This document shows, one piece after another, positions 1-9,490 of a stretch of 64,000 nucleotides of DNA (position 1 is its first letter; each line of letters starts with the position of its first letter). The translations under genes and the position numbers were made by a program. This DNA comes from Thioalkalivibrio sp. ALJ3 (GTDB lineage Bacteria > Pseudomonadota > Gammaproteobacteria > Ectothiorhodospirales > Ectothiorhodospiraceae), in assembly GCF_000377205.1 (NCBI RefSeq), contig NZ_KB897912.1:36692-100691 (forward strand), given 5' to 3'. A model generated the notes under the pieces. That model was given only the letters and a program-made list of their open reading frames with translations. It was not told the DNA's origin and searched no databases.

Positions 1-1347
1 ATGAAACGACGCCTGTTCGCCTTTCTGCTCGCGGCCACCGGCCCCACCCTGGTCATGGCCGACGAACCGCGGATGAGCGACCCTGATCGCAATGTCTATA
101 TCCCGGGGGCCGAGGACAGCGAGGGCGTATTGCGCGTGGCTGCGGTCTACAACAGCGACCGCATTCGGATTCACTACGAGTACGAGACTCACAGCCCCAG
201 CTGGTATCACCAATACTGGCGCTACGAGGATGGCGAATGGGTGCGTTATGGCTCCGGCGGCCCGGAGCCGGACGAACACGGCCTGTACGAAGACCGGATC
301 TCGATGATGCTGGATGACGGCTCGGTCGACGACTTCATGCGCCTCGGTGGCTGGATGACGGCGCACGAGGGCATGCGCAGCCTGAGTTCGGAGGTGGATC
401 ACGACGACGTACGCGAACACCCCAAGCTGGGCGAGGAGATGGGCCGTAGCGACGTGCGCAAGTACCTGCCGCAGACCCGCGAGACCGATGACCCGGAAGA
501 CGTCTCCTGGGACGCCATCCGCGATGATGACGAACTCGAGGCGATGCGCGAGAACGGCGAATTCCTCGATCTCTGGCAGTGGCGGGCACACCGCAGCCAC
601 CCGGTCGGATATGCGGACAACGGCTATGTGCTGCACTACCGCCTCGCCTCCGAGGGCGACAGCATGTTCACCACCAACTGGGACGACGACGCCGACCAGC
701 CCGCCTATATGTTCGACCCCGACCAGGTGGGCGCCCCGGCCCTCGACTGGAAGCGCCTGGTCGCGGGCGAATACGGCCAGAACGACCCCTACTTCCTGTC
801 GGAAGACAACTCGATGGCATTCGATCCAGACTACGACTGGCAGGAGGGTGACACACTACCCCAGCGCTTCCTGCGCGAGCCCAGTGGCAGCCGCGGCGCG
901 ATCGAGGCTTCGGGCGGCTACCAGGACGGGGCCTGGCGCATCGCGTTGACCCGCTCACTCGACGCCCCGGACCCGCGCGACAGCAAGGCACTCGAGCAAG
1001 GCAATACCTACAACGTCGCCTTCGCCGTGCACCACGGCACGGGAGCCCGCTGGCATCTGGTCTCGCTGCCCATGACACTGGGTCTGGACGATGGCGAGGC
1101 CGACATCAAGGCCCAGTACACGGACGGGCATCTGGACGACGCCGATCTTGAGTGGACCGAGGTCCCGGTGTTCTATCCGGGACAGATGACTTACCAGGAC
1201 CTGCACGGCGACACGCACGGGGCCGGTGGCCCGCTCGTGCGCGACGGCGACCTGGGCGTGCTTGATGCCCACGATCCGGAGGGGCTCGCGGACGTGATCA
1301 TCGAGCACGAGCTGCGCCAGCTGGAGGACCAGGGAGACACTGACTGA
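1..1347 (+). CDS. Periplasmic haem-binding protein, ethylbenzene dehydrogenase gamma-like
   Basis: The 448-residue product has a cleavable signal peptide (basic start MKRR, hydrophobic stretch, probable cleavage after VMA near residue 20), so it is exported. The mature part is rich in Asp, Glu, Trp and Tyr and resembles the EB_dh haem-binding fold of the gamma subunit of ethylbenzene dehydrogenase and related b-type cytochrome subunits. No CxxCH motif is present, so any haem would be non-covalent. No molybdoenzyme alpha or beta subunit lies nearby, so it is a stand-alone electron-transfer or haem protein here. The window opens exactly on the ATG; the signal peptide supports this as the true start. 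The gene converges on the next one with a short gap. The family call is moderate; the partner enzyme is unknown. Confidence 0.6.
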   Translation: MKRRLFAFLLAATGPTLVMADEPRMSDPDRNVYIPGAEDSEGVLRVAAVYNSDRIRIHYEYETHSPSWYHQYWRYEDGEWVRYGSGGPEPDEHGLYEDRISMMLDDGSVDDFMRLGGWMTAHEGMRSLSSEVDHDDVREHPKLGEEMGRSDVRKYLPQTRETDDPEDVSWDAIRDDDELEAMRENGEFLDLWQWRAHRSHPVGYADNGYVLHYRLASEGDSMFTTNWDDDADQPAYMFDPDQVGAPALDWKRLVAGEYGQNDPYFLSEDNSMAFDPDYDWQEGDTLPQRFLREPSGSRGAIEASGGYQDGAWRIALTRSLDAPDPRDSKALEQGNTYNVAFAVHHGTGARWHLVSLPMTLGLDDGEADIKAQYTDGHLDDADLEWTEVPVFYPGQMTYQDLHGDTHGAGGPLVRDGDLGVLDAHDPEGLADVIIEHELRQLEDQGDTD

Positions 1348-1364
1348 ACGCCGCACGAGGCCGC

Positions 1365-2339
1365 CTACAGGGTGCCGGCTGGCGGCGAACCTCTCCTTGA
1401 GGATGGGAACAGTCGCGGCATCCAGCGCAGGTAGCCGAGCATCCCGAACAGTTCGACCAGCGACTGCAGCACGATGACCATGACGGCCGCGTGTAACGCC
1501 TCGGGCAGCGCAAGGGCCACCGGCAGAACGACAAACGAGTTGCGCGTACCCAGGCTGAACGCCAGCGTGCGCCCCTGCTCGCCGGGCAGGCCGAAGACCC
1601 GGGCCAGAACCCATGCCAGCGCTGCCGCACCGAGCAGGTACAGCAGGTACACCGGGATCACGCCCATTAACTCCAGTCCGCCCTCGAACACCACGTGGGC
1701 CTCCGCCAGGGTGATCAGCCCCACCACCAGCGCCAGTAGCGGAACGGTGGCAACTGCAAAGCGGTTCTGCCAGAACTGTACGCGGCCCCGCAGCCTGAGC
1801 GCCTGTTCCAGCAGTATTGCCGCAAGCAGCGGCAGGCCGATCAGCAGCGCAGCCGCGGCGAACACGGTCGGCGACATCAGGCCGAGGGCCTCCCCCGGCC
1901 CCAGGATGATGGTCAGGTAAACGGGCAGCATCAGAAACTGTGCCGCCAGGCTCACCGGCGTAAATGCCGCCGCACGCGCACCATCCCCGCCGCCCTGTCG
2001 CGCAAAGGTGATGAACCAGTCGGTGCAGGGCATCAGCAGGACCAGCAGGATGCCCAGCCGTATCGCCGGATCGTCGGGGGCCAGCGGCAGCAGCGCGACC
2101 AGCAGCAGGGGCACCAGCACGAAGTTCCCCACCAGCGCGGCGACCAGGAAACGCCGGTCGTTGAAGGCGAGCCGGATCGCCTCCCACGGGATTTGCGCGA
2201 AGGTGACGAACAGCAACAGCCCGAGCGCGACCCACACCCAGGCGGTCAGTCCCTCGCCAAGCCCCGGCCAGAGGCCGGCCAGCACCAGACCCATCACAAT
2301 GGCGGCAAGATAGATCCATACCTGAAGGCGTTCCAGCAT
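1365..2339 (-). CDS. Bile acid:sodium symporter/ACR3-like arsenic resistance permease
   Basis: A 324-residue inner-membrane protein with about ten hydrophobic segments filling nearly the whole length, as in the BASS/ArsB-ACR3-like transporter fold. The sequence LMPCTDWFITFA near residue 105 and the conserved SLGTRNSFV segment near residue 265 fit the arsenic-resistance branch of this superfamily. Family members export arsenite or related anions using the proton motive force. It is divergently transcribed from arsS, an arsenic-organification gene, with a gap of about 120 bases that must hold both promoters. This context favours arsenic over bile acids or pantoate as substrate. The substrate is inferred from context, not shown by the sequence. 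Confidence 0.7.
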   Translation of the reverse strand: MLERLQVWIYLAAIVMGLVLAGLWPGLGEGLTAWVWVALGLLLFVTFAQIPWEAIRLAFNDRRFLVAALVGNFVLVPLLLVALLPLAPDDPAIRLGILLVLLMPCTDWFITFARQGGGDGARAAAFTPVSLAAQFLMLPVYLTIILGPGEALGLMSPTVFAAAALLIGLPLLAAILLEQALRLRGRVQFWQNRFAVATVPLLALVVGLITLAEAHVVFEGGLELMGVIPVYLLYLLGAAALAWVLARVFGLPGEQGRTLAFSLGTRNSFVVLPVALALPEALHAAVMVIVLQSLVELFGMLGYLRWMPRLFPSSRRGSPPAGTL

Positions 2340-2459
2340 CGAGACACGTTACCAGAACCCCACGCTGTATCCGGGCTTCGTTGCCCTCGGCATCGGGACG
2401 GTTCAGGCTTGGAAATAATCGATATATCGATACATCTCCTTCAGTCGGCCGCCGATGTC

Positions 2460-3419
2460 ATGCCTCACCAAGAGCTTCTGATTGCCTACCACGATTTCCC
2501 TCCGGTCACGCGCGATCGGGTAGAGACCCTGCAGGCCAACCTCGGCTATGTCTGTAACCAGACCTGCTTTCATTGCCATGTGAACGCCGGGCCGAACCGG
2601 CGCGAGATCATGCCGCCGGAAGTGATCGACGAGCTGCTCGCCTGCTGTGATCGCTGCGACATCCAGACCCTCGACCTGACCGGTGGCGCCCCGGAACTGA
2701 ATCCCGGGTTTCGCGACCTGGTCCGCAACGCCCGCCAGCGTGGAATACACGTGATCGATCGCTGCAACCTGACCATCCTCGGCGAACCCGGGCAGGACGA
2801 CCTGGCAGCGTTCCTGGCCGAACAGGGCGTCGAGATCGTGGCCTCTCTGCCCTGTTATCTGGAAGAGAACGTCGATGCCCAGCGTGGCGACGGTGTGTTC
2901 GAACGCAGCATTGCAGGTCTGAAGCAGCTCAATGCCCTGGGTTACGGCCAGCCCGGCAGCGGGCTCGGTCTCAACCTGGTCTACAACCCGCAAGGGCCGA
3001 GTCTGCCGCCCCCGCAGGCCGAACTGGAAGCCGCCTACCACGAGCACCTCGAACGCGAGTACGGCATCCGTTTCAACGCGCTGTTCACGATCACCAACAT
3101 GCCCATTCACCGCTTCGCCAAGACGCTTGCGCGTGAAGGCCGTTACAACGCCTACATGCAGACGCTGCGAAACGCCCATCAGTCGTCTAACCTCGCGGGC
3201 GTCATGTGTCGGACACTCGTCTCGGTCGACTGGCAGGGATACGTACACGACTGTGACTTCAACCAGATGCTGGAGTTGCCCCTGGGGGCCGGCCGGGGCC
3301 GCCGCGTGCACATCGGCGAGCTGACGCCCGACTATCTGGCGCAGGCACCGATTGCGGTCGGCGACCACTGCTACGGGTGCACGGCCGGCCAGGGTTCCAG
3401 CTGCGGCGGGGCACTTTGA
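2460..3419 (+). CDS. arsS: Arsenosugar biosynthesis radical SAM protein ArsS
   Basis: The 319-residue protein carries the radical SAM cluster motif CNQTCFHC (CxxxCxxC) near residue 34, followed by HVNAGP, a hallmark of ArsS. The GGAPELNPGF segment near residue 80 binds SAM. The C-terminal DUF3641-type region ends in the Cys-rich CYGCTAGQGSSCGG, which probably binds an auxiliary Fe-S cluster. ArsS uses SAM to transfer a deoxyadenosyl group to dimethylated arsenic on the way to arsenosugars. The reading frame is open further upstream, but similarity begins at the ATG in MPHQELLIAY, so that start was chosen. Its partner is the divergent permease. No arsM methyltransferase is visible in the window. 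Confidence 0.88.
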   Translation: MPHQELLIAYHDFPPVTRDRVETLQANLGYVCNQTCFHCHVNAGPNRREIMPPEVIDELLACCDRCDIQTLDLTGGAPELNPGFRDLVRNARQRGIHVIDRCNLTILGEPGQDDLAAFLAEQGVEIVASLPCYLEENVDAQRGDGVFERSIAGLKQLNALGYGQPGSGLGLNLVYNPQGPSLPPPQAELEAAYHEHLEREYGIRFNALFTITNMPIHRFAKTLAREGRYNAYMQTLRNAHQSSNLAGVMCRTLVSVDWQGYVHDCDFNQMLELPLGAGRGRRVHIGELTPDYLAQAPIAVGDHCYGCTAGQGSSCGGAL

Positions 3420-3468
3420 GTACCCTGCGACCATTCAAATCCTCAACCACGATGAAAAGGAGTTCGTC

Positions 3469-3933
3469 ATGAAAAAGACCCTTCTGGCCACCACACTGTC
3501 GCTCGCCCTCGCCGCTACGTCCGCGCAGGCATTCGATGTGGACGGCATGATCACCAAGGCCAGCCCGCACTCGGCCTCGGAAACACTGGACCGCCTCGAG
3601 TCCGCCTTGGAGGCGAACGATGTCAACGTCGCCCTGCGCTGGGATCACGCCAGCAAGGCCGCGGGCGAGGACATTGATCTTGGCCCGACCGAGCTGCTGC
3701 TGTTCGGCAATCCGGCCCTGGGCAGCCACATGTTCACCAGCCGCCAGCACGCCGGTATCGACCTGCCGATGAAGGCGCTGGCCTGGACCGATGCGGACGG
3801 GCAGACCTGGCTGGCCTATAACGACCCCGAATGGCTGGCCGCGCGCCACGGGATCGACGATCGCGAGGAAATCGTCGAACAGATGAGCAACGCGCTCGAC
3901 AACCTGTCCAGCGCGGCGATCGCCGACGACTGA
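3469..3933 (+). CDS. DUF302 family periplasmic protein
   Basis: A 154-residue protein with a clear signal peptide ([21 protein letters not shown], cleaved near residue 21) and a single DUF302 domain. The diagnostic stretch is [13 protein letters not shown] followed by a bulk-residue patch [12 protein letters not shown] strong Shine-Dalgarno sequence (AAAGGAG) lies eight bases before the ATG and fixes the start. DUF302 proteins are small periplasmic or cytoplasmic proteins of unknown biochemistry, often seen near sulfur or redox genes. It follows arsS by about 50 bases on the same strand and could be co-transcribed, but nothing ties it functionally to arsenic. Confidence 0.8.
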   Translation: MKKTLLATTLSLALAATSAQAFDVDGMITKASPHSASETLDRLESALEANDVNVALRWDHASKAAGEDIDLGPTELLLFGNPALGSHMFTSRQHAGIDLPMKALAWTDADGQTWLAYNDPEWLAARHGIDDREEIVEQMSNALDNLSSAAIADD

Positions 3934-3995
3934 GCACCAGCACCCGGCGGGCGATTCGTTATAGTGGGGGCCGGACCCAATTCACCGGGGGACTC

Positions 3996-4493
3996 ATGGA
4001 TCGCCCGCCTCATTTCAATCCTTCGGCGCGTGCCGAAGATGTGCTCGGCTGGCGCGAATGGGTCGGCCTGCCGGATCTCGGCCTCGGGGCCATCAAGTGC
4101 AAGGTGGACACCGGCGCACGCAGTTCCGCGCTGCACGCCTTTTATGTCGAGAGTTTCACCCGCGACGGGCGTGAGTGGGTGCGCTTTGGCATCCATCCCT
4201 ATCAGCAGGATGACCAGACCGAGGCCTGGTGCGAGGCCCCGGTGCTGGATGTCCGCAACGTGACCGACTCCGGCGGCCATACCGGGGAGCGCTATTTCAT
4301 CGCCACCCGTGCAAAAATCGGTGATCGAGTGGTCCCTCTGGAACTTTCCCTGACCAGCCGCGATACCATGCGCTTTCGTATGCTGCTCGGACGCGAGGCC
4401 ATGCGGGGGCGCTTTCTGGTCGACCCCCGGGCGTCGTTCTTGCTCGGGCGCCCCACTCCACATCTCGCAACACCGGAATCCACGCCCGAATGA
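3996..4493 (+). CDS. rimB: RimB-like retropepsin-type protease of the RimK system
   Basis: A 165-residue protein of the family long called ATP-dependent zinc protease (PF05618) and later recognised as retropepsin-like RimB. The motif [13 protein letters not shown] near residue 35 gives the aspartic-protease signature D-T-G-A. It has no signal peptide and acts in the cytoplasm. RimB trims the glutamate tails that RimK adds to the C-terminus of ribosomal protein S6. It overlaps rimK by four bases (ATGA), which implies translational coupling. The start is the ATG downstream of GGGGGAC. Together with the next two genes it forms a three-gene operon. Confidence 0.82.
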   Translation: MDRPPHFNPSARAEDVLGWREWVGLPDLGLGAIKCKVDTGARSSALHAFYVESFTRDGREWVRFGIHPYQQDDQTEAWCEAPVLDVRNVTDSGGHTGERYFIATRAKIGDRVVPLELSLTSRDTMRFRMLLGREAMRGRFLVDPRASFLLGRPTPHLATPESTPE

Positions 4494-5395
4494 AGCTCGG
4501 AATCCTCTCGCGCAACAGCAAGCTCTACTCCACCCGGCGCCTGGTGGAGGCAGCCCAGCAACGCGGCCACGAAATCCGCGTGGTGGACCCGCTGCGCTGC
4601 TACATGAACATCACGGCACACAAGCCGCAAATCCACTACAAGGGCGATGTCCTCGACCAGTTCAACGCGGTGATCCCGCGTATCGGTGCCTCCATTACCT
4701 TCTACGGTACCGCGGTGCTGCGTCAGTTCGAGATGATGAGCGTCTATCCCCTGAACGAATCGGTGGCCATTTCGCGCTCGCGCGACAAGCTGCGCAGCCT
4801 GCAACTGCTGTCGCGCCGCGGCATCGGGCTCCCGGTGACCGGGTTTGCCCACTCCCCCGACGATATCGACGACCTGCTCGAGACCGTCGGCGGCGCACCC
4901 TGCGTAATCAAGCTGCTGGAAGGGACCCAGGGCCTGGGGGTCGTGCTGGCCGAGACCAAGCAGGCCGCCGATAGCGTGATCCAGGCGTTCATGGGTCTCA
5001 GGCAGCATATTCTGGTGCAGGAATACATCAAGGAGGCCAAGGGATCGGATATCCGCTGTTTCGTGATCGGCGAGAAGGTCGTCGCCTCGATGAAGCGCCA
5101 GGCGAAAGACGGCGAGTTTCGCTCCAATCTGCATCGCGGTGGCACGGCGACACTGTGCCGTATCACCCCCGAGGAACGGGCCACGGCCGTCCGCGCGGCC
5201 AAGGTAATGGGGCTGAACGTCTGCGGCGTGGACCTCCTGCGCTCCAACCATGGAGCGGTGGTAATGGAGGTCAACTCCTCGCCGGGCCTGGAGGGGATCG
5301 AAAACGCGTCCGGCAAGGATGTCGCCGGCATGATCATCGAGTTCATCGAGAAGAACGCCAAGCCGAACCGCACCAAGACCAAGGGCCGTGGTTGA
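4490..5395 (+). CDS. rimK: Ribosomal protein S6--L-glutamate ligase
   Basis: A 301-residue ATP-grasp ligase, the usual length for RimK. It starts MKLGILSRN, has the ATP-grasp core [16 protein letters not shown] near residue 140, the [20 protein letters not shown] block near residue 175, and the Mg-binding [13 protein letters not shown] near residue 260. RimK ligates glutamate residues to the C-terminus of S6 and so changes ribosome behaviour. It overlaps rimB (ATGA) upstream and the deacylase gene downstream (TGATG), so the three are translationally coupled. Confidence 0.93.
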   Translation: MKLGILSRNSKLYSTRRLVEAAQQRGHEIRVVDPLRCYMNITAHKPQIHYKGDVLDQFNAVIPRIGASITFYGTAVLRQFEMMSVYPLNESVAISRSRDKLRSLQLLSRRGIGLPVTGFAHSPDDIDDLLETVGGAPCVIKLLEGTQGLGVVLAETKQAADSVIQAFMGLRQHILVQEYIKEAKGSDIRCFVIGEKVVASMKRQAKDGEFRSNLHRGGTATLCRITPEERATAVRAAKVMGLNVCGVDLLRSNHGAVVMEVNSSPGLEGIENASGKDVAGMIIEFIEKNAKPNRTKTKGRG

Positions 5396-6465
5396 TGGCC
5401 ACGCCCAGAGCCGACCGTAACGACCCTATCACCATTGGCGGGACGACTGTCCGCCCGGGCGAACGGCGCACGGTGGAGTTGCAGCTCGGCGCCCTGTACA
5501 CCCACACCCCGACCAATATGCCCGTGCAGGTCCTGTGCGGCCGGCGCAAAGGGCCGATTCTGTTCGTCAGCGCCGCCATACATGGCGACGAGATCAACGG
5601 CGTGGAGATCATCCGCCGCCTGCTGAAGATCCCGGCGCTGCGGCGCATGCGGGGCACACTGCTGGCGGTCCCCGTGGTCAACATGCACGGCTTCATCAAC
5701 CAAAGCCGCTACCTGCCCGACCGGCGCGACCTGAATCGCTGTTTCCCGGGCTCGCCCAAAGGTTCGCTGGGTGCCCGGATTGCACGGCTGTTCATGCGCG
5801 AGATCGTCCACCGCAGTACCCACGGGATCGACCTGCACACCGGGGCGATCCATCGCTCCAACCTGCCGCAGATCCGGGCCAACCTCGACCACGCGGAGAC
5901 ACAGGAACTGGCGCGTGCCTTCGGCGCACCGGTGGTCCTGAATTCCGCACTGCGCGACGGATCCCTGCGCGAAGCCGCTGCTGAGCGGGATACGCCGATC
6001 CTGCTGTACGAGGCCGGCGAGGCCCTGCGCTTCGACGAGCTGTCCATCCGCGGCGGTGTGCACGGGATCATCGAGGTGATGCGGCATCTCGGCATGCTGC
6101 CGGCGATCCGGCGCCGCAGCCCACGCGAGCCTATCATGGCCCGCACCAGCGGCTGGGTACGTGCCCCCCAAAGCGGCATCCTGCGCAGCTTCGTGCGCCA
6201 GGGCGACCGCGTGGTCCGCGACCAGACGCGCCTGGCGATCGTCTCCGATCCCTTCGGCGAGACCGAGACCGAGGTCCTCGCCCCGGCCTCGGGGATCGTC
6301 ATCGGGCAGCTCAACCTGCCCCTGATCAACGAGGGCGACGCCCTGTTCCATATCGCGCAGTTCAACCGGACCGATCTGGCGGTGGAGCGCCTGGAGACCT
6401 TCCAGGAGAACCTCGAGGCCAGCGACTACCCCTACGCCGACGCCCCGCGCCCGGAAACGCCCTGA
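5395..6465 (+). CDS. Succinylglutamate desuccinylase/aspartoacylase family hydrolase
   Basis: A 356-residue M14-type deacylase. Zinc-binding residues lie in AAIHGDEINGVEIIRR (H and E, near residue 65) and in the later DLHTGA. NMHGFINQSRYLPDRRDLNR provides the substrate-binding Arg/Asn block. The last 100 residues look like the beta-barrel C-terminal domain of the family. Homologues are often linked to rimK and may act on glutamyl or N-acyl amino acid products. Here the ATG overlaps the rimK stop by one base, a strong argument for a shared pathway. The exact substrate is unknown. Confidence 0.82.
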   Translation: MATPRADRNDPITIGGTTVRPGERRTVELQLGALYTHTPTNMPVQVLCGRRKGPILFVSAAIHGDEINGVEIIRRLLKIPALRRMRGTLLAVPVVNMHGFINQSRYLPDRRDLNRCFPGSPKGSLGARIARLFMREIVHRSTHGIDLHTGAIHRSNLPQIRANLDHAETQELARAFGAPVVLNSALRDGSLREAAAERDTPILLYEAGEALRFDELSIRGGVHGIIEVMRHLGMLPAIRRRSPREPIMARTSGWVRAPQSGILRSFVRQGDRVVRDQTRLAIVSDPFGETETEVLAPASGIVIGQLNLPLINEGDALFHIAQFNRTDLAVERLETFQENLEASDYPYADAPRPETP

Positions 6466-6541
6466 CGTTCACACTCGCGGGGGATCAAAACCCGCTGTCA
6501 CCACGTCTACGGCTTGAACCCATTCAACCAGACCTCTGTCC

Positions 6542-7882
6542 ATGACCCGTTTGCCCCTGTGGCTCAACGCCCTGCTCCTGACTGGCGCCCTGTGTGCCAG
6601 CCCCGCCCTGGCCCAAGAGATTGCCGAACAGACCCCGGACGATGCCCAGACCGGTGCGGTCTCCGCCGCCACCAGCATCGATGCTGGCGGGGCCGAGATC
6701 CCGGTCGAGCGCTATCCCGCCGATGGCGAGGCCGTACTGCTGTGGTTCCCGTCCGAGCACGGGCTGCTGGACGGCCATCGGCAGCAGGCCCTGGCGCTGC
6801 AGGCCGCCGGCGTCGAAGTCTGGCTGGCGGACCCGTTCGCCGGGCACTTCCTCCCCGAGGCCGCCTCCAGCTTCGACGAGATGCCGACCGAGACCGTGGG
6901 CGACCTGATTGAGACCGCGCACGCCGAGGACGAGCGTGCGGTTTTCGTGTTCGGCAATGACCGTGCCCTGCCCTGGCTGCTGACGGGCCTGTATCACTGG
7001 CAGGAGGAGCACCCCGAGGCAGAACACCTCCTGGGGCTGATCATGATGAGTCCGTACCTGCATACCGGCGTTGACACCGACGAGGCCGAGATGCAGCCCA
7101 TCGTCGGCGTCACCAACCTGCCGGTCTACATCATCCAGCCCATGCTGTCCCCGCAATTCCAGCACCTCGGGCTGATCCGCTCGACCCTGAGCGACGGGGG
7201 CAGCACCGTCGGCGCGCGCCTGCTACCCGAGCTACGGGACCGGTTCTTTTTCCGCCCCGATGCGATGGAAGCCGAACTCCTGGCACGCGAAACCTTCCAC
7301 CAGGAACTCGTCTATGGCATGGACCTGTTGCGGCGCCTGCCCGCCGCGCGCACCGCCGCCGCATCCGACGACCTGGATCTGAGCGTGAACACGCCCACCG
7401 GCGGCGACGTCCAGCTGGATGCACTGGACGAGCCGGTCGCGGCGCCCGAACTGGTCCGCCCGGACCTGGCCGGCGAGGAACACCGTCTGGAGGACTATCG
7501 TGGCGAGGTCGTGCTGATCAATTTCTGGGCCAGCTGGTGCCCGCCCTGCGTGCACGAAATGCCTTCCATGCAGCTACTGGAAGACGAGCTGCGCGAAGAG
7601 GGCTTTCGCATCCTCGCCGTGAATCTTGGCGAAGACGAAGAGACCATCCGCGACTTCATCGAAAACGAGGTGCAAACCGAGTTTACCATCCTGCTCGACC
7701 CGGACCAGGAGTCGCTGAACGACTGGCGCGCGATGGCCTACCCCACCAGCTATGTCGTCGACCGCGAGGGCAACCTGCGCTACTACCTGTTCGGCGCGAT
7801 CGAGTGGACCGAACCCGGCGTCATCGACCAGATGCGCGAGCTGCTCGAGGAAGACTACGAAGCCCCGGAAGGCGACGATTAG
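6542..7882 (+). CDS. Exported two-domain protein: hydrolase-like N-terminus, TlpA-type thioredoxin C-terminus
   Basis: A 446-residue exported protein with a signal peptide ending ASPALAQ near residue 25. Residues about 50-260 have an alpha/beta-hydrolase-like pattern (AVLLWFPSEHGL, AVFVFGNDRALPWLL, LLGLIMMSPYLH), but no clear catalytic triad could be assigned. Residues about 300-435 are a TlpA/ResA thioredoxin domain with LINFWASWCPPCVHEMPS, the WCPPC redox site, and a cis-proline segment AYPTSYVVD. The C-terminal half should act as a periplasmic thiol-disulfide reductase, for example in cytochrome c maturation. The fusion is unusual. Its stop overlaps the stop of the convergent sulfatase gene. 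Confidence 0.75.
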   Translation: MTRLPLWLNALLLTGALCASPALAQEIAEQTPDDAQTGAVSAATSIDAGGAEIPVERYPADGEAVLLWFPSEHGLLDGHRQQALALQAAGVEVWLADPFAGHFLPEAASSFDEMPTETVGDLIETAHAEDERAVFVFGNDRALPWLLTGLYHWQEEHPEAEHLLGLIMMSPYLHTGVDTDEAEMQPIVGVTNLPVYIIQPMLSPQFQHLGLIRSTLSDGGSTVGARLLPELRDRFFFRPDAMEAELLARETFHQELVYGMDLLRRLPAARTAAASDDLDLSVNTPTGGDVQLDALDEPVAAPELVRPDLAGEEHRLEDYRGEVVLINFWASWCPPCVHEMPSMQLLEDELREEGFRILAVNLGEDEETIRDFIENEVQTEFTILLDPDQESLNDWRAMAYPTSYVVDREGNLRYYLFGAIEWTEPGVIDQMRELLEEDYEAPEGDD

Positions 7883-9474
7883 TCCGAGCCGGGCGGCGTC
7901 CCGAACGCCTCGCGCAGCCAGCCGCGCAGGGCGTCAAAGCCATGCTCCGCCCGCTCCGAGGGCGGCTGCATGCCCGGGACGAACCCGTACTCGCGAAACG
8001 GCTCCAGCAAGGCTGGATCGCCGCTGATGACGTGCACGGGCACGGCCCAGCTGGCGTCCTGACCGGTCACCAGGGCGGCCGGCTGGTGATCGCCCAGCAT
8101 GAAAAACAGCGTGTCCTCGTCCACGTACCGCGCCGCATAGCCCCCGGTCACCTCCAGCGAATAGCGCACCGACTCCGCGTAGTACTCGCGCACGCGATCG
8201 AAGTCCCGCCACAACGACTCCGGGGTCGGTCCCTTGCCGGCCCACTCGTCGAAGACCGCGCCGTCCCCGATCGCCTCCCAGTCCTCCAGCACCGGCAGGA
8301 TCGGGGTCCACGGCGCATGCGAACTGATCAGGGCCAGCATCGCGAATACCGGACGTTCCGAGGGCCCGCGGATCTCGCGTTCGAAGAACGACCAGGTGTA
8401 CTGATCCGGCATGGTCACCCAGAAAAACGGTGGCCCGGCGTACTCGAACCCGTGCTTGTCGACGATCCGGTCCCAGCGAAACCACTGACCCTCCGGCCAG
8501 TCGAGCTGGATCGCCGGGGCCAGCATGGCCGTCTCGTGTCCGGTGGCCTGAAAGTCCTGCACCAGGGTGTCGCGGGTCTGTGCCTGCAGGGCGTCGTAAT
8601 GCCCGGCATAGCGCACTTGCAGGCCCGTGAGCAGCGAAGCCTGCGCCAACCAGGACTGCCCACCGGCGATCGGGGCCTCCAGTACGCCAGTCACGACATG
8701 CAGGTCCGCGTCGTCGAGTTGCTCGCCGATAAAATCCAGGCTCGGCACGATCACCGGTGCATAACGCTCGTCGAACACGGCCGAGACCCCGTAGGACTCT
8801 ACCAGTCCCAGGATCACATCCACGTCGCCAAGACCCGGCAAGGGACGCCCCTCGGCCTGCTCGCGGGTCTGTTCCAGGCGCTCGCGAAATGCGCGGTTCT
8901 CCGCCAATGCCCCCTGCCCAGCCACAATCTGCTCCTGGACCGAAACCATCCCGGGCGCGGCCGTACCCGGCGGAGCCGCCCCTCGCATGGAGCCGAGCGC
9001 CCCCACCAGCCCGAGCGTGAACAGCCCGACCGCGACGGACAGGGGTATCCGGCGCCCTGGTGCCGACTGCACGGTCAGCGCGAACAGGCCACGAGCAGCG
9101 CCTGCGATGATCGCGACCAGCCCCGCGACCAGGACGACCACCAGCCCCACCGTGGCCCAAACATCCAGATTGCCGGTCACCAGCCGCCAGACCGCGTCCA
9201 GCAGGATCCAGTCCTGGATCACGTTCAGGGGACGTACCAGGCTGATGCGGGTCAGGGCATCGAACAGCGCCAGAACCACCAGCGCCAGCAGAATAAAACC
9301 AGCCAGCCAGGCCAACGCGCGTGCCAGCCGCCCGGCGGGCAGCAGCGCGAACAGCCCTACCAGCAAGACCGCTTCCCAGGCCAGCCAGTGGGGTCCGATT
9401 CCCGCGTGACGGGGCACGTCCAGCCCCAGCAGCACGACGTTGAGTGCCGCGAGGGTCAGCAGCAGTCGGATCAC
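7879..9474 (-). CDS. Membrane sulfatase-like protein, alkaline phosphatase/LTA synthase superfamily
   Basis: About 531 residues. The N-terminus has four or five hydrophobic helices within the first 190 residues, followed by a periplasmic domain of the sulfatase/phosphoethanolamine-transferase fold. LGLVESYGVSAVF near residue 225 carries the likely nucleophile Ser/metal site, and FFMLGDHQPAALV near residue 450 matches the Asp-His metal ligands. Such proteins transfer or hydrolyse phospho or sulfo groups on envelope glycans or lipids; the substrate is unknown. The frame stays open to a GTG at 9513, but those extra codons lie inside a mobile repeat. The GTG at 9474 just outside the repeat is preferred. 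No convincing Shine-Dalgarno sequence precedes either start. Confidence 0.68.
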   Translation of the reverse strand: MIRLLLTLAALNVVLLGLDVPRHAGIGPHWLAWEAVLLVGLFALLPAGRLARALAWLAGFILLALVVLALFDALTRISLVRPLNVIQDWILLDAVWRLVTGNLDVWATVGLVVVLVAGLVAIIAGAARGLFALTVQSAPGRRIPLSVAVGLFTLGLVGALGSMRGAAPPGTAAPGMVSVQEQIVAGQGALAENRAFRERLEQTREQAEGRPLPGLGDVDVILGLVESYGVSAVFDERYAPVIVPSLDFIGEQLDDADLHVVTGVLEAPIAGGQSWLAQASLLTGLQVRYAGHYDALQAQTRDTLVQDFQATGHETAMLAPAIQLDWPEGQWFRWDRIVDKHGFEYAGPPFFWVTMPDQYTWSFFEREIRGPSERPVFAMLALISSHAPWTPILPVLEDWEAIGDGAVFDEWAGKGPTPESLWRDFDRVREYYAESVRYSLEVTGGYAARYVDEDTLFFMLGDHQPAALVTGQDASWAVPVHVISGDPALLEPFREYGFVPGMQPPSERAEHGFDALRGWLREAFGTPPGSD

Positions 9475-9490
9475 GGGCGGACGGACATTA

